Assembly (NCBI GenBank): GCA_016295455.1 | Contig: JAEDLE010000008.1 | Coordinates: forward strand, 1 to 52,991 | Length of the DNA: 52,991 bases | Source: Bacteroidales bacterium | GTDB lineage: Bacteria; Bacteroidota; Bacteroidia; Bacteroidales; UBA932 | Reading direction: 5' to 3' | Shown: piece by piece, positions 8,361-16,734 of the stretch | Layout of the letters: each line of letters starts with the position of its first letter | Numbering within the stretch: the stretch's first letter is position 1 | Position numbers and translations under genes: made by a program | The notes under the pieces: generated by a model | Databases searched by the model: none | Told to the model about the DNA's origin: nothing | Seen by the model: only the letters and a program-made list of their open reading frames with translations

Positions 8361-10361
8361 ATGAACAGATTTTTCAGAATGACAATCACCATCGCATCGG
8401 CTGCCGCCCTGGTTTCCTGCGGCAAGGGTGCAGACTCACCGGACGGGGAGTTCAAGTATCTGCTCGACCAGTTCGCGGACATAAAGGTCATGCGTTACAG
8501 GGTTCCGGGCTGGGAAGACCTCAGCCTTAGCCAGAAGGAATATGCCTACCATCTTTCCGAGGCGGCAAAGCTCGGAAGGGACATCACCTGGGACCAGTAT
8601 TGCCGCTACAACCTGCCGGTAAGGCATATGCTCGAGAATATACTCGAGAACTACAAGGGGGACAGAAGCTCTCAGGACTATCTCCTTTTCGAGGAATATG
8701 CCAAGAGGGTGTTCTTCAGCAACGGAGTTCATCATCACTATGCCGAGTCGAAGTTTTTCCCGGCCTGTTCCAAAGAGTATTTCGCTTCCCTGATGGAGGC
8801 GGTTGGGGCGCAGGACAGCGGGCTGCTCGACTTCATATATGATCCCCAGGCATATCCGCAGAGACGCGCCACCGGAACCGACGGAGACATCGTGAGCCTC
8901 TCAGCCGTGAACTTCTACGAAGGAGTGACCCGAGAGGAGGTGGAGAAGTATTATGCTTCCATCATGGACGAAAACGACCCGAGACCTGTTTCTTATGGTC
9001 TCAATTCCAAGATAGTCAAGGGTGAGGACGGAACGCTGCGGGAGGAGAGATGGAAGGTCGGAGGCATCTATTCCGACGCCATCACCAGGATATGCGCCGA
9101 GCTTGAGGCGGCTGCCGCAGTGGCCGAGAACGATTCCCAGAAGGAAGCCATAGCCATGCTGGTGGACTACTATACCACCGGAGACCTCCGCAAGTGGGAT
9201 GAGTTCAATGTCGCCTGGGTTAAGGATACCCTCGGCAAGATCGACTTCATAAACGGCTTCATAGAGGACTATGACGATCCTCTCGGACACAAGGCTACCT
9301 ATGAGGGTTGCGTGGAAATCAAGGATGAGGAGGCTTCAAGGCGAACCGTAACCCTCAGCTCCAATGCCCAGTGGTTCGAGGACCACGCCCCGATAGACCC
9401 GCGTTTCCGCAAGTCCAGTGTGAAGGGAGTGTCCGCAAATGTCGTGAACGTGGTCGCACTCGCCGGAGCCACCTACCCGGCACCTCCTATCGGCATCAAT
9501 CTTCCGAATGCGGACTGGATTCGCAAGGAGCACGGCTCGAAGTCGGTCACCATCGCCAACATCGCCCACGCATATGACGCCGCGGCCCTCGAAGTGCCGG
9601 GCAGCACCCTTTCCGAGTTTGCATATTCACAGGAAGAGATAGACGCCTACAAGAAGTACGGGGACTATGCCGACGAGATCCATACTGACCTTCACGAGTG
9701 CCTCGGGCATGGTTCGGGACAGTTGCTTCCGGGTGTTTCGTCTTCTGCTCTGGGTGAGTACCAGTCGGCTCTGGAGGAGGCCCGCGCAGACCTTTTCGGC
9801 CTTTACTATATGGCGGACCCGAAGCTGGTGGAACTGGGTATAATGCCTGATGACCAGGCATATAAGCCTCATTATGCGAATTATATCAGGAACGGTATCT
9901 TCGTTCAGTTCACAAGGGTGGAACCCGGCGCGAAGAACACCGAGGCGCATATGCAGAACCGCAAGCTCATCGCCGAGTGGTGCTATGAACACGGCAAGCC
10001 GGGCAATGTCATCGAGAAGAAGCAGCGTGACGGCAAGACCTATTTCGTGGTGAATGACTATGAGGCCCTCAGGGGACTCTTCGCCGAACTTCTGGCAGAA
10101 ATCCAGCGTATAAAGAGCGAAGGCGACTATGCTGCGGGCAAGGCCCTGATCGACAATTATGCCGTGAACATTGATCCTGAGCTCCACAAGGAAGTGCTCG
10201 AGCGCTATGCGGCCCTTGATCTCAAGCCTTACGGCGGATTCATCAACCCGGACATCGTCCCTGTCGTCAAGGGCGGCAAGACTGTCGACTACGAGGTGAT
10301 ATATACCGACGACTACCTTGCCCAGCAGCTTGAATACGGCAGGCGCTACAGGACTCTCTGA
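8361..10361 (+). CDS. Dipeptidyl peptidase III family (M49) zinc peptidase, lipoprotein
   Basis: Releases dipeptides from the N-terminus of oligopeptides. The protein is 666 residues. The M49 zinc motif HExxGH is at residues 445-450 as HECLGH, with the third ligand in EEARAD at 472-477. The N-terminus MNRFFRMTITIASAAALVSC is a lipoprotein signal with Cys20 as the anchor, so unlike cytosolic eukaryotic DPP III this form is exported. The ATG at 8361 is used because the open frame upstream overlaps the acyltransferase and lacks any family similarity. Its stop codon overlaps the ATG of the recombinase gene by one base (TGATG). Confidence 0.93.
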   Translation: MNRFFRMTITIASAAALVSCGKGADSPDGEFKYLLDQFADIKVMRYRVPGWEDLSLSQKEYAYHLSEAAKLGRDITWDQYCRYNLPVRHMLENILENYKGDRSSQDYLLFEEYAKRVFFSNGVHHHYAESKFFPACSKEYFASLMEAVGAQDSGLLDFIYDPQAYPQRRATGTDGDIVSLSAVNFYEGVTREEVEKYYASIMDENDPRPVSYGLNSKIVKGEDGTLREERWKVGGIYSDAITRICAELEAAAAVAENDSQKEAIAMLVDYYTTGDLRKWDEFNVAWVKDTLGKIDFINGFIEDYDDPLGHKATYEGCVEIKDEEASRRTVTLSSNAQWFEDHAPIDPRFRKSSVKGVSANVVNVVALAGATYPAPPIGINLPNADWIRKEHGSKSVTIANIAHAYDAAALEVPGSTLSEFAYSQEEIDAYKKYGDYADEIHTDLHECLGHGSGQLLPGVSSSALGEYQSALEEARADLFGLYYMADPKLVELGIMPDDQAYKPHYANYIRNGIFVQFTRVEPGAKNTEAHMQNRKLIAEWCYEHGKPGNVIEKKQRDGKTYFVVNDYEALRGLFAELLAEIQRIKSEGDYAAGKALIDNYAVNIDPELHKEVLERYAALDLKPYGGFINPDIVPVVKGGKTVDYEVIYTDDYLAQQLEYGRRYRTL

Positions 10362-11224
10362 TGGATTCCGAACTTGACAGATATTCTTATTATCTCAAGG
10401 TGGAGAGGGCGATGTCGCCCAATACGGTGGCGTCCTACCTCTCCGACCTGGAGGATTTTTTCACTGCGGTGGCGGCCGGTCCCGCCTCCGTGGACAAAGA
10501 CACTGTTCTGGACTATCTCTCGTCCAGGACTGTCAGCGAAAGGACGCTCGCCAGGGAGATGAGCGCCTTGCGTTCATTCTTTTCCTGGTTCCGCTCCACG
10601 GGAGGCCGTGCGGACAACCCTACCGAAGGCATCGAGCTTCCGAAACTGGGCAGGTACCTGCCCTCCGTACTGTCGGTAAAAGAGGTGGAGGCAATCCTCT
10701 CCTCAGTGGATGTCTCTTCTTCCAAAGGCTTGAGGGACAGGGCTATGCTTGAGATGCTCTATGCCTGCGGACTGAGGGTGTCCGAACTCCTTGACCTGAA
10801 AATATCCGACATTTTTTCCAAGGAAGGCTTCATCCGTGTGACGGGCAAGGGGGACAAGCAGCGCGTGGTTCCGGTGGGGGAGTCCGCCCTGGATGCCCTG
10901 TCGGCATATTTCGCTGAAAGGCCCTTGCCAGCAAGGGAATGCGAGGATATCGTGTTCCTGAACAATAAGGGTGTGCGCTTGTCCAGGGTGTATGTGTTCA
11001 AGATGGTCAAGGCCCAGGCCATGGCCGCCGGCGTGGACAAGGAAATCTCCCCGCACACCTTCAGGCACAGCTTCGCCACCCATCTCATCGAGAACGGCGC
11101 CGACCTGCGCGCAGTGCAGGAGATGCTCGGGCACGAAAGCATCCTCACCACGGAAATCTACACCCACATCGACACCGCCACCTGGCAGCGGAACATTATG
11201 TCCCATCACCCTCACAAATTATAG
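10361..11224 (+). CDS. xerD: Tyrosine recombinase XerC/XerD family
   Basis: Site-specific recombinase expected to resolve chromosome dimers at dif with a partner and FtsK. At 287 residues it is the size of housekeeping Xer proteins. All catalytic residues are present: Arg139 (CGLRVSEL), Lys163 (TGKGDKQ), His232 and Arg235 (HTFRHSFATHL), His258 (LGHES) and the nucleophile Tyr267 (TEIYTHI). An N-terminal SAM-like core-binding domain covers residues 1 to about 85. Translation is coupled to the upstream peptidase by a TGATG overlap. No integrase-type cargo or attachment site is nearby, so a housekeeping role is more likely than a mobile-element role. XerC versus XerD cannot be settled from one paralogue. 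Confidence 0.93.
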   Translation: MDSELDRYSYYLKVERAMSPNTVASYLSDLEDFFTAVAAGPASVDKDTVLDYLSSRTVSERTLAREMSALRSFFSWFRSTGGRADNPTEGIELPKLGRYLPSVLSVKEVEAILSSVDVSSSKGLRDRAMLEMLYACGLRVSELLDLKISDIFSKEGFIRVTGKGDKQRVVPVGESALDALSAYFAERPLPARECEDIVFLNNKGVRLSRVYVFKMVKAQAMAAGVDKEISPHTFRHSFATHLIENGADLRAVQEMLGHESILTTEIYTHIDTATWQRNIMSHHPHKL

Positions 11225-11258
11225 GCCTTGCAACGAGTCCAAACTCTATGCATCACAT

Positions 11259-11297
11259 AAAAAAAGAGCAACCGGTTCTTTTGAATCCGGTTGCTCT
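11259..11297 (-). terminator. Strong terminator of the ferredoxin gene, possibly bidirectional
   Basis: An 11-bp perfect stem AGAGCAACCGG/CCGGTTGCTCT, followed on the minus strand by seven T. It sits between the convergent recombinase and ferredoxin genes. Confidence 0.9.
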
Positions 11298-11320
11298 AGA
11301 TCTTTGCGTCTGTGTGAAAC

Positions 11321-11491
11321 TTATGCCTCAGAGATGGCGCCGGTAGGGCAGACACCTGCACAGGTGCCGCAACCGAGACATGCATCAGGGTCGATCTTGT
11401 AAACCTCACCCTCTGAAATGGCGCCCACCGGGCACTCACCGATACAAGTTCCGCATGCTACGCATACGTCTTCTGCAATTTTGTAAGCCAT
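11321..11491 (-). CDS. 2[4Fe-4S] ferredoxin
   Basis: A 56-residue electron carrier beginning MAYKIAEDVCVACGTC. It has two CxxCxxCxxxCP motifs (CVACGTCIGECP and CLGCGTCAGVCP), the classical clostridial-type arrangement that binds two low-potential clusters. It is the obvious electron acceptor for the pyruvate:ferredoxin oxidoreductase encoded elsewhere in this window (38918-42445), though the two are unlinked. It is monocistronic with a well-matched promoter and a strong terminator, fitting high expression. Confidence 0.97.
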   Translation of the reverse strand: MAYKIAEDVCVACGTCIGECPVGAISEGEVYKIDPDACLGCGTCAGVCPTGAISEA

Positions 11492-11550
11492 AATACTATT
11501 CTGTTTTGATTGTTGATTCCAAATCAGGGTCCGCTTGAGCAAAACCCGTA

Positions 11551-11580
11551 CAAATGTAGTGAAAGAATTTGAATTTTCAA
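11551..11580 (-). promoter_or_regulatory. Promoter for ferredoxin
   Basis: On the minus strand TTG, 19 bases, TACATTTG, giving a leader of about 54 bases. Confidence 0.65.
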
Positions 11581-11639
11581 CTTTTGGAAAGCGATTTGCA
11601 GGAACCCGTCCATGCATGCCAGGTTCAGCGGCCTCCGCC

Positions 11640-11670
11640 TTGCGGATTGGGGAAAAAGTGTGTAACTTGG
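11640..11670 (+). promoter_or_regulatory. Possible promoter for the DUF1573 gene
   Basis: TTG at 11640-11642, 20 bases, TAACTTGG. The -7 box is one or two positions off consensus. It would leave a short leader of about 14 bases before the ATG at 11689. Confidence 0.4.
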
Positions 11671-11688
11671 CACAATCACAAACGAGGA

Positions 11689-12783
11689 ATGAAAAGAATA
11701 CTGACAATTATCTGTGCCATAGCGCTTTCGGCTTCGGCATATTCGCAGGTCAAGGAGACGGCGACCGGAACGTCGGTCGACGGAGTACTGGAGATAGACA
11801 AACTCGTGCACGATTTCGGAGACGTAGTCACCGGTTCGGGCCCGCTTCAGTGCGAATTCAAGGTTAAGAACCTGACGCAGAAGCCTATGGCGATATACAA
11901 CGTCTCCGCATCCTGCGGCTGTACCGACGTCGAGTGGACACGTGAACCCATACAGCCTGGCAAGACCGGGGTCATCAGGGTCGAATATGCCAACAGCGAC
12001 GGCCCATATCCTTTCGACAAGAACGTGACAGCATATTTTTCGTCGAGCAAGAAGCCTGTCGTATTGAAACTCAGGGGCGTGGCGCACGAGAAGGTGGTTC
12101 CGGTAGGGGAGAGGTATCCCGTACATCTGGGCCAGCTCGGGCTCAGGGAGACCGAAATCAAGGCGGGCAACATCACCCAGGGCAGCCAGAAGAGCGACCT
12201 TTTCATGGTGGCGAACCTCGGCAAGACTCCGATGAAACTCAGTTTCACCGACGTGTCGGCAGGACTTGAAATTTTCGCTCCCGACCAGATTGTCGCAGCT
12301 GGCGAGACTGCAAAAGTCAGGTATATAGTCACAGCCGACCGCAGCCGTTGGGGCAAGAGCTGGTACCACGCCACACCTGTGGTCAATGGCGTGAAACAGA
12401 AGCCTATAGACATCTGGTCCTTCACCAAGGAAGACTTTTCCGACTGGACCGCCGAGCAGAGGTCCAAGGCGGCGCAACCCGTATTCGAGACCAATACCTT
12501 CAATTTCGGAACCGTTAGGCAGGGCAGCAGAGTGGAGGCGGAGTTCAAATGCAAGAACAACGGCAAGAGCAACTTCAAGGTCTATAAGGTGGATTCCGAC
12601 TGGGATGCAGTCAAGGTTGAACCTGTCAAGGATATAGCCCCGGGCAAGAGCGGAAGCTACAAGATAATCGTTGACACGTCCGGAATGCCTGAAGGCGAGG
12701 CTATGGTGATAATCACGATGACCACCAACACCCCTAACCGCCCTCTGGTCAACCTCTTCATAGGAGGCGCAATCAAGAAATAG
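11689..12783 (+). CDS. Exported DUF1573 protein
   Basis: A 364-residue exported protein of unknown function. The ATG at 11689 gives a compact signal peptide (MKRILTIICAIALSASAYSQ); the longer open frame upstream is not protein-like. The DUF1573 pattern is seen near residues 40-85 (HDFGDVVTGSG, then FKVKNLTQKP, then SASCGCTDVEW) and again near residue 265 (FNFGTVRQGS, then FKCKNNGKSNF). There are therefore at least two, probably three, Ig-like beta-sandwich repeats of the ASH/MSP type. The SASCGCT motif is the family hallmark and may bind metal or form a disulfide. A TonB receptor gene follows, but a large hairpin and a separate promoter box lie between them. Confidence 0.88.
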   Translation: MKRILTIICAIALSASAYSQVKETATGTSVDGVLEIDKLVHDFGDVVTGSGPLQCEFKVKNLTQKPMAIYNVSASCGCTDVEWTREPIQPGKTGVIRVEYANSDGPYPFDKNVTAYFSSSKKPVVLKLRGVAHEKVVPVGERYPVHLGQLGLRETEIKAGNITQGSQKSDLFMVANLGKTPMKLSFTDVSAGLEIFAPDQIVAAGETAKVRYIVTADRSRWGKSWYHATPVVNGVKQKPIDIWSFTKEDFSDWTAEQRSKAAQPVFETNTFNFGTVRQGSRVEAEFKCKNNGKSNFKVYKVDSDWDAVKVEPVKDIAPGKSGSYKIIVDTSGMPEGEAMVIITMTTNTPNRPLVNLFIGGAIKK

Positions 12784-12808
12784 AACATTTGCGGCAATTG
12801 AATATGAT

Positions 12809-12846
12809 TCCCCGGGCATAGCCATCAGTGGTTATGTGGCCGGGGA
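12809..12846 (+). other. Large hairpin between the DUF1573 and TonB receptor genes
   Basis: Outer 7-bp stem TCCCCGG/CCGGGGA and an inner 8-bp stem CATAGCCA/TGGTTATG with one G-U pair, around a 4-base loop. No T-run follows, so it is not a classical terminator. It could be a terminator with a poor tail, a 3'-end stabiliser for the DUF1573 mRNA, or a control element of the receptor. Confidence 0.5.
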
Positions 12847-12888
12847 TAATCATTTATTGTAGTGATTCCGCCTCTGCCTTTCCATCCC

Positions 12889-12896
12889 TACCTTTG
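12889..12896 (+). promoter_or_regulatory. -7 box for the TonB receptor gene
   Basis: TACCTTTG, a full consensus match, 30 bases before the ATG at 12927. No good -33 element; a TTG lies 29 bases upstream, too far, so an activator may be needed. Confidence 0.5.
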
Positions 12897-12926
12897 CCTA
12901 CGGAAAACCAAAGCAACAGATACTAT

Positions 12927-15215
12927 ATGGAAAGAATTCTAAAGCTGGTACTGACCAGCATGCTCGTCCTCCTTCCGTTTAGCGCGGAGGCAGTGTCGAG
13001 CCCGGACGAGGCGAGCGTCTTCGGCCACGTGATAGACAGGAATACAGGTGAGCATATTCCGTTTCTGATTGTTCGTCTCAAGGGTACGATGATTGCAACG
13101 GCAACCGGTGACAACGGCCATTACCGGCTCGAGCATCTGCCGGAAGGCAGCTTCATCCTGGAGGTTTCGGGAGTGGGGTACAAGACCGTGAGCAGGGAGA
13201 TTACCCTCGTGCACGGAGTTTCCAGAGAGGAAAACTTTGTGGTAGAAGAGGACAGAGTGATGCTCGACGGAGTCGTGGTGTCGGCAAACAGGAGCGAGAC
13301 CACGAGAATGATGGCTCCGACTCTCGTGAACGTCGTCAGCATGGACCTCTACGAAAGGACCAACTCCACCGCGCTTTCCCAGGGCCTGGTCTTCCAACCG
13401 GGCGTGAGGGTCGAAAACAACTGCCAGAACTGCAGCTACCAGCAGGTCCGCATCAACGGACTCGACGGCCCTTACACCCAGATACTCATAGACTCCAGAC
13501 CCGTGTTCAGCGCCCTTGCGGGTGTATATGGCATCGAGCAGATTCCTGCGAATATGGTGGATCGCGTGGAAGTGATGAGGGGTGGAGGCTCGGCGCTCTT
13601 CGGCTCGTCAGCCATCGCCGGAACCATAAACATAATTACCCGTGAGCCTGTGCGAAACTCCGCATCGGCCTCGCATGTGCTGAGCTTGACAGGCGGGAAG
13701 GCAAGGGACAACAACACCGCCCTGAACGCATCCCTGGTGACCGATGACAACAGGCTGGGAATAGCCGTATTCGGCCAGAACAGGGAGAAGGAAGGCTATG
13801 ACCACGACGGTGACGGCTTCACCGAACTCACCCGCCTGAGCAGTCAGACTCTCGGTATGAGAGGCTATCTGAAGACAGGTACCTACAGCAAGCTTACTGC
13901 TGAGTATCACCATCTTCAGGAATTCCGCAGGGGTGGTGACAACATATTCCTGCCGCCTCACGAGGCAATGATAGCCGAGCAGGTAAAGCATTCCATCAAC
14001 ACCGGAGGACTGCGCTTCGACTGGTTTTCACCGGATACGAAAAACAGACTGAATGTCTTTGCTTCTGCCCAGAACATAGACAGGGACAGCTATTACGGGG
14101 CGGGGCAGGACCCGAATGCATACGGCAGGACCACAGACCTCACCTGGGTTGCCGGGGGACAGTACGTCCACAGTTTCGACAGGCTGCTCTTCCTGCCTGC
14201 CGACCTGACTGCCGGATTGGAATACAACGCGGACCATATGAAGGACAACATGTGGGGCTACGGCCGCTATACCGACCAGGATGTCAGGATAGCCAGCGCC
14301 TATCTCCAGAACGAATGGAAGAACGAGAAGTGGAGTGTGCTCATAGGTGGCCGTCTTGACAGCCACAACCTCATCCGCAAGCCCATATTCAGTCCGCGTG
14401 CAAATCTCCGCTACAATCCGACGGAAAACATCAACCTCAGGCTCAGCTATTCATACGGATTCCGCGCGCCACAGGCATTTGACGAAGACCTGCATATAGA
14501 CAACGTCGGAGGAACCGTATCCATGATCACCCTCGCAGATGACCTTGAAGTGGAAAAATCCCGCAGTCTCAGCCTGTCGGCGGATATGTACCGCAGCTGG
14601 GGAGACTGGCAGGCAAACCTTCTTCTCGAAGGCTTCTTCTCCAGGCTCGACGACGTATTTGCCCTGACCGAAATAGGCATAGTGGACGGAGTCCTGATAA
14701 AGGAAAGACGCAACGAATCTGGAGCCAAGGTATATGGCGCCAATCTCGAAGGCAAGATGGCATTCCGCGACCTGCTTCAACTGCAGGCCGGAGTCACGCT
14801 CCAGCGCTCACTCTATAATGAGGCCCACCGTTGGGCAGAGGACGTGGAAGCTGTAAGACAGATGTTCAGGACACCTGACGCATATGGCTACTTCGTAGGG
14901 ACGGTAACCCCCTGTGAACCGCTTTCCCTCTCACTAAGCGGCACTTACACCGGGAGCATGCTTGTGGAGCACCACGCCGGATACATCGATTCCGACCGCA
15001 CCGAACAGACCCCGTCATTCTTTGAACTCAACTTCAAGGCGGCCTATGGCTTCAGACTCTACAGACACACTACGCTCCAAATAAGCGCAGGAGTCCAGAA
15101 CATTCTGAACTCCTACCAAAAAGACTTCGACAAGGGGGCAGCCAGGGATTCAGGCTACATCTACGGCCCTTCAGCCCCGCGTTCCCTTTTCTGCGGTGTA
15201 AAACTCAGTTATTAG
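12927..15215 (+). CDS. TonB-dependent outer-membrane receptor
   Basis: A 762-residue outer-membrane transporter driven by TonB. In order: a signal peptide (residues 1 to about 22), a carboxypeptidase regulatory-like domain (about 27-105, VFGHVIDRNTGEHIPF), a plug (about 120-240) and a 22-strand barrel ending in the aromatic LSY. The plug carries CQNCSYQQVRINGLDGPY with a CxxC pair, and VDRVEVMRGGGSALFGSSAIAGTINI, both typical of BtuB/CirA/FepA-type receptors rather than SusC-type. No SusD partner is adjacent, so a metal chelate, haem or corrinoid ligand is likelier than a glycan; the ligand cannot be read from sequence. The start was moved to the ATG at 12927, which begins the signal peptide. 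Its stop overlaps the stop of convergent pgi. Confidence 0.93.
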   Translation: MERILKLVLTSMLVLLPFSAEAVSSPDEASVFGHVIDRNTGEHIPFLIVRLKGTMIATATGDNGHYRLEHLPEGSFILEVSGVGYKTVSREITLVHGVSREENFVVEEDRVMLDGVVVSANRSETTRMMAPTLVNVVSMDLYERTNSTALSQGLVFQPGVRVENNCQNCSYQQVRINGLDGPYTQILIDSRPVFSALAGVYGIEQIPANMVDRVEVMRGGGSALFGSSAIAGTINIITREPVRNSASASHVLSLTGGKARDNNTALNASLVTDDNRLGIAVFGQNREKEGYDHDGDGFTELTRLSSQTLGMRGYLKTGTYSKLTAEYHHLQEFRRGGDNIFLPPHEAMIAEQVKHSINTGGLRFDWFSPDTKNRLNVFASAQNIDRDSYYGAGQDPNAYGRTTDLTWVAGGQYVHSFDRLLFLPADLTAGLEYNADHMKDNMWGYGRYTDQDVRIASAYLQNEWKNEKWSVLIGGRLDSHNLIRKPIFSPRANLRYNPTENINLRLSYSYGFRAPQAFDEDLHIDNVGGTVSMITLADDLEVEKSRSLSLSADMYRSWGDWQANLLLEGFFSRLDDVFALTEIGIVDGVLIKERRNESGAKVYGANLEGKMAFRDLLQLQAGVTLQRSLYNEAHRWAEDVEAVRQMFRTPDAYGYFVGTVTPCEPLSLSLSGTYTGSMLVEHHAGYIDSDRTEQTPSFFELNFKAAYGFRLYRHTTLQISAGVQNILNSYQKDFDKGAARDSGYIYGPSAPRSLFCGVKLSY

Positions 15216-16543
15216 AGCCTTTCCCTGAGGGCAGCCCCGAGCTCTTCGTAGCCGGGCTTGCCCAGGAGGGCGAACATATTCTTCTTGTAAGCCTCGACAC
15301 CCGGCTGGTTGAACGGATTCACACCGAGGGTATATGCGCTCACGCCGCAGGCAAACTCGAAGAAATAGAACAGACCGCCCAGGTTGAAGGCGTCGATTTT
15401 CTCGATGGAAACCTCCATCTGAGGGACTCCGCCGTCGATATGTGCGAGTTTCGTTCCGAGCTGAGCCATCGCTCCGCAATGCTCGACGTGCTGTCCTGCA
15501 AGATAATTGAGCTGGTCAAGGTTCTGCTCGTCAGTGCCTATGACCACGTTGCGGTTACTCTTTTCAATATTCACCACAGTTTCGAACATAACCCTCTCAC
15601 CTTCCTGGATGAACTGTCCCATGGAATGGAGATCTGCCGTGTTGTTCACTGATGCCGGGAATATGCCCTTGCCGTCCTTGCCTTCTGATTCGCCGTATAG
15701 CTGCTTCCACCATTCTCCCAGATACTGGAACTTCGGGTTGTAGGTAACGAGAATCTCGATTTTCTTGCCATATTCGCTGTAGAGAAGGTTCCTCATAGCC
15801 GCATAGACGACTGCAGGGTTGTTCTCGGAGCGCTCCGCGAGGCTCTTTTCCATTTCTTCCGCGCCTTTGAGCATCGCGCGTACGTCAAAGCCTGCCAGAA
15901 GGATAGGAATGAGACCTACCGGAGTGAGAACGGAGAAACGTCCTCCGACATTGTCCGGAACCACGAAAGTCCTGTAGCCTTCCTGGGTGGAAAGGGTCTT
16001 GAGCGCGCCCTTCCTTGCGTCTGTTACAGCTACTATCCGCTCTGAGGCATCCTTGTAGTGCTTCTCGATGTACTCCTTCACGATTCTGAAGGCTATAGCC
16101 GGCTCGGTGGTGGTTCCTGACTTGGAAATCACAACGCAGCCCACGTTCCTTTCTGCCACGAGGTCCATCAGCTCTGCCATATACTCCTCGGAGAGGTTGC
16201 AGCCTGCGAAGACCACCTCAGGGGCGTCCTTCCTGGAAAGCTGTTTAGCGAAACCGTGGGAGAGGGCCTCGATGGCGCAGCGGGCTCCCAGATATGAACC
16301 GCCGATACCGATGACGACCACAAGGTCTATCCCCTTGGCCTTCCAGGAGTCCCTGATGGCCTCGCACTCGGTGATGAGGGATTCCGGTGTTTCTGAAGGA
16401 AGATGCTTCCATCCGAGGAAGTCATTGCCTGCACCCTGTTCTCCTGCCAGCACGTCAAAAGCTTCGAGAGCCTTCTCTGTGTAGAGTTTGTATTCTGCGT
16501 CCTTGACGAAGGAAGCGCAGCCGCTAACATTGACTTTTACCAT
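15212..16543 (-). CDS. pgi: Glucose-6-phosphate isomerase
   Basis: Interconverts glucose 6-phosphate and fructose 6-phosphate. The protein is 443 residues, the shorter form used by Firmicutes and Bacteroidota rather than the 550-residue proteobacterial form. Signatures: GIGGSYLGARCAIEAL, the SIS-domain phosphate loop VISKSGTTTEPAIAF, and GVEAYKKNMFAL near the C-terminus with the catalytic Lys region. It is tail-to-tail with the TonB receptor, the two stop codons sharing bases 15212-15215 (TTAG), and I see no terminator between them. Upstream is the terminator of the esterase gene, so pgi probably has its own promoter, which I could not place confidently. Confidence 0.98.
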   Translation of the reverse strand: MVKVNVSGCASFVKDAEYKLYTEKALEAFDVLAGEQGAGNDFLGWKHLPSETPESLITECEAIRDSWKAKGIDLVVVIGIGGSYLGARCAIEALSHGFAKQLSRKDAPEVVFAGCNLSEEYMAELMDLVAERNVGCVVISKSGTTTEPAIAFRIVKEYIEKHYKDASERIVAVTDARKGALKTLSTQEGYRTFVVPDNVGGRFSVLTPVGLIPILLAGFDVRAMLKGAEEMEKSLAERSENNPAVVYAAMRNLLYSEYGKKIEILVTYNPKFQYLGEWWKQLYGESEGKDGKGIFPASVNNTADLHSMGQFIQEGERVMFETVVNIEKSNRNVVIGTDEQNLDQLNYLAGQHVEHCGAMAQLGTKLAHIDGGVPQMEVSIEKIDAFNLGGLFYFFEFACGVSAYTLGVNPFNQPGVEAYKKNMFALLGKPGYEELGAALRERL

Positions 16544-16612
16544 ATTATAGTATTCTTTTACAGATTTTTGTACTCAATGCGGAAACCGCCGATTCTCCAA
16601 CGGGACATCAAC

Positions 16613-16645
16613 GGAAAACCGACAGGCCGCGAAGACCTGCCGGTT
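16613..16645 (-). terminator. Terminator of the esterase gene
   Basis: On the minus strand a 10-bp stem AACCGGCAGG/CCTGTCGGTT (one G-U pair) ending in TTTT, 90 bases past the esterase stop and about 70 bases before the pgi start. A TATTTTTG box (16647-16654) directly abuts it, but a transcript from that box would begin inside the stem. Confidence 0.65.
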
Positions 16646-16734
16646 GCAAAAATAAATCATTTTAGGGAATTATGGATGCCTTTCCCGCTTTTTTGTCCGT
16701 ATCCGGTCCAAAGGAGAACTGCATCCTCCCGGGT

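Noticed and set aside
10361..11224. Recombinase as part of an integrated element
   Set aside because: It is translationally coupled to a housekeeping-style peptidase gene, has the length of XerC/D, and no cargo genes or attachment repeats were seen.
11524..12825. 433-codon open frame antisense to the DUF1573 gene
   Set aside because: It covers exactly a well-supported gene with signal peptide and DUF1573 motifs, shows no family pattern itself, and long antisense frames are common at this GC content.
16613..16654. Attenuator in the pgi leader made from the TATTTTTG box and the hairpin
   Set aside because: A transcript from that box would start inside the left arm and could not form the hairpin; it is better explained as the esterase terminator.
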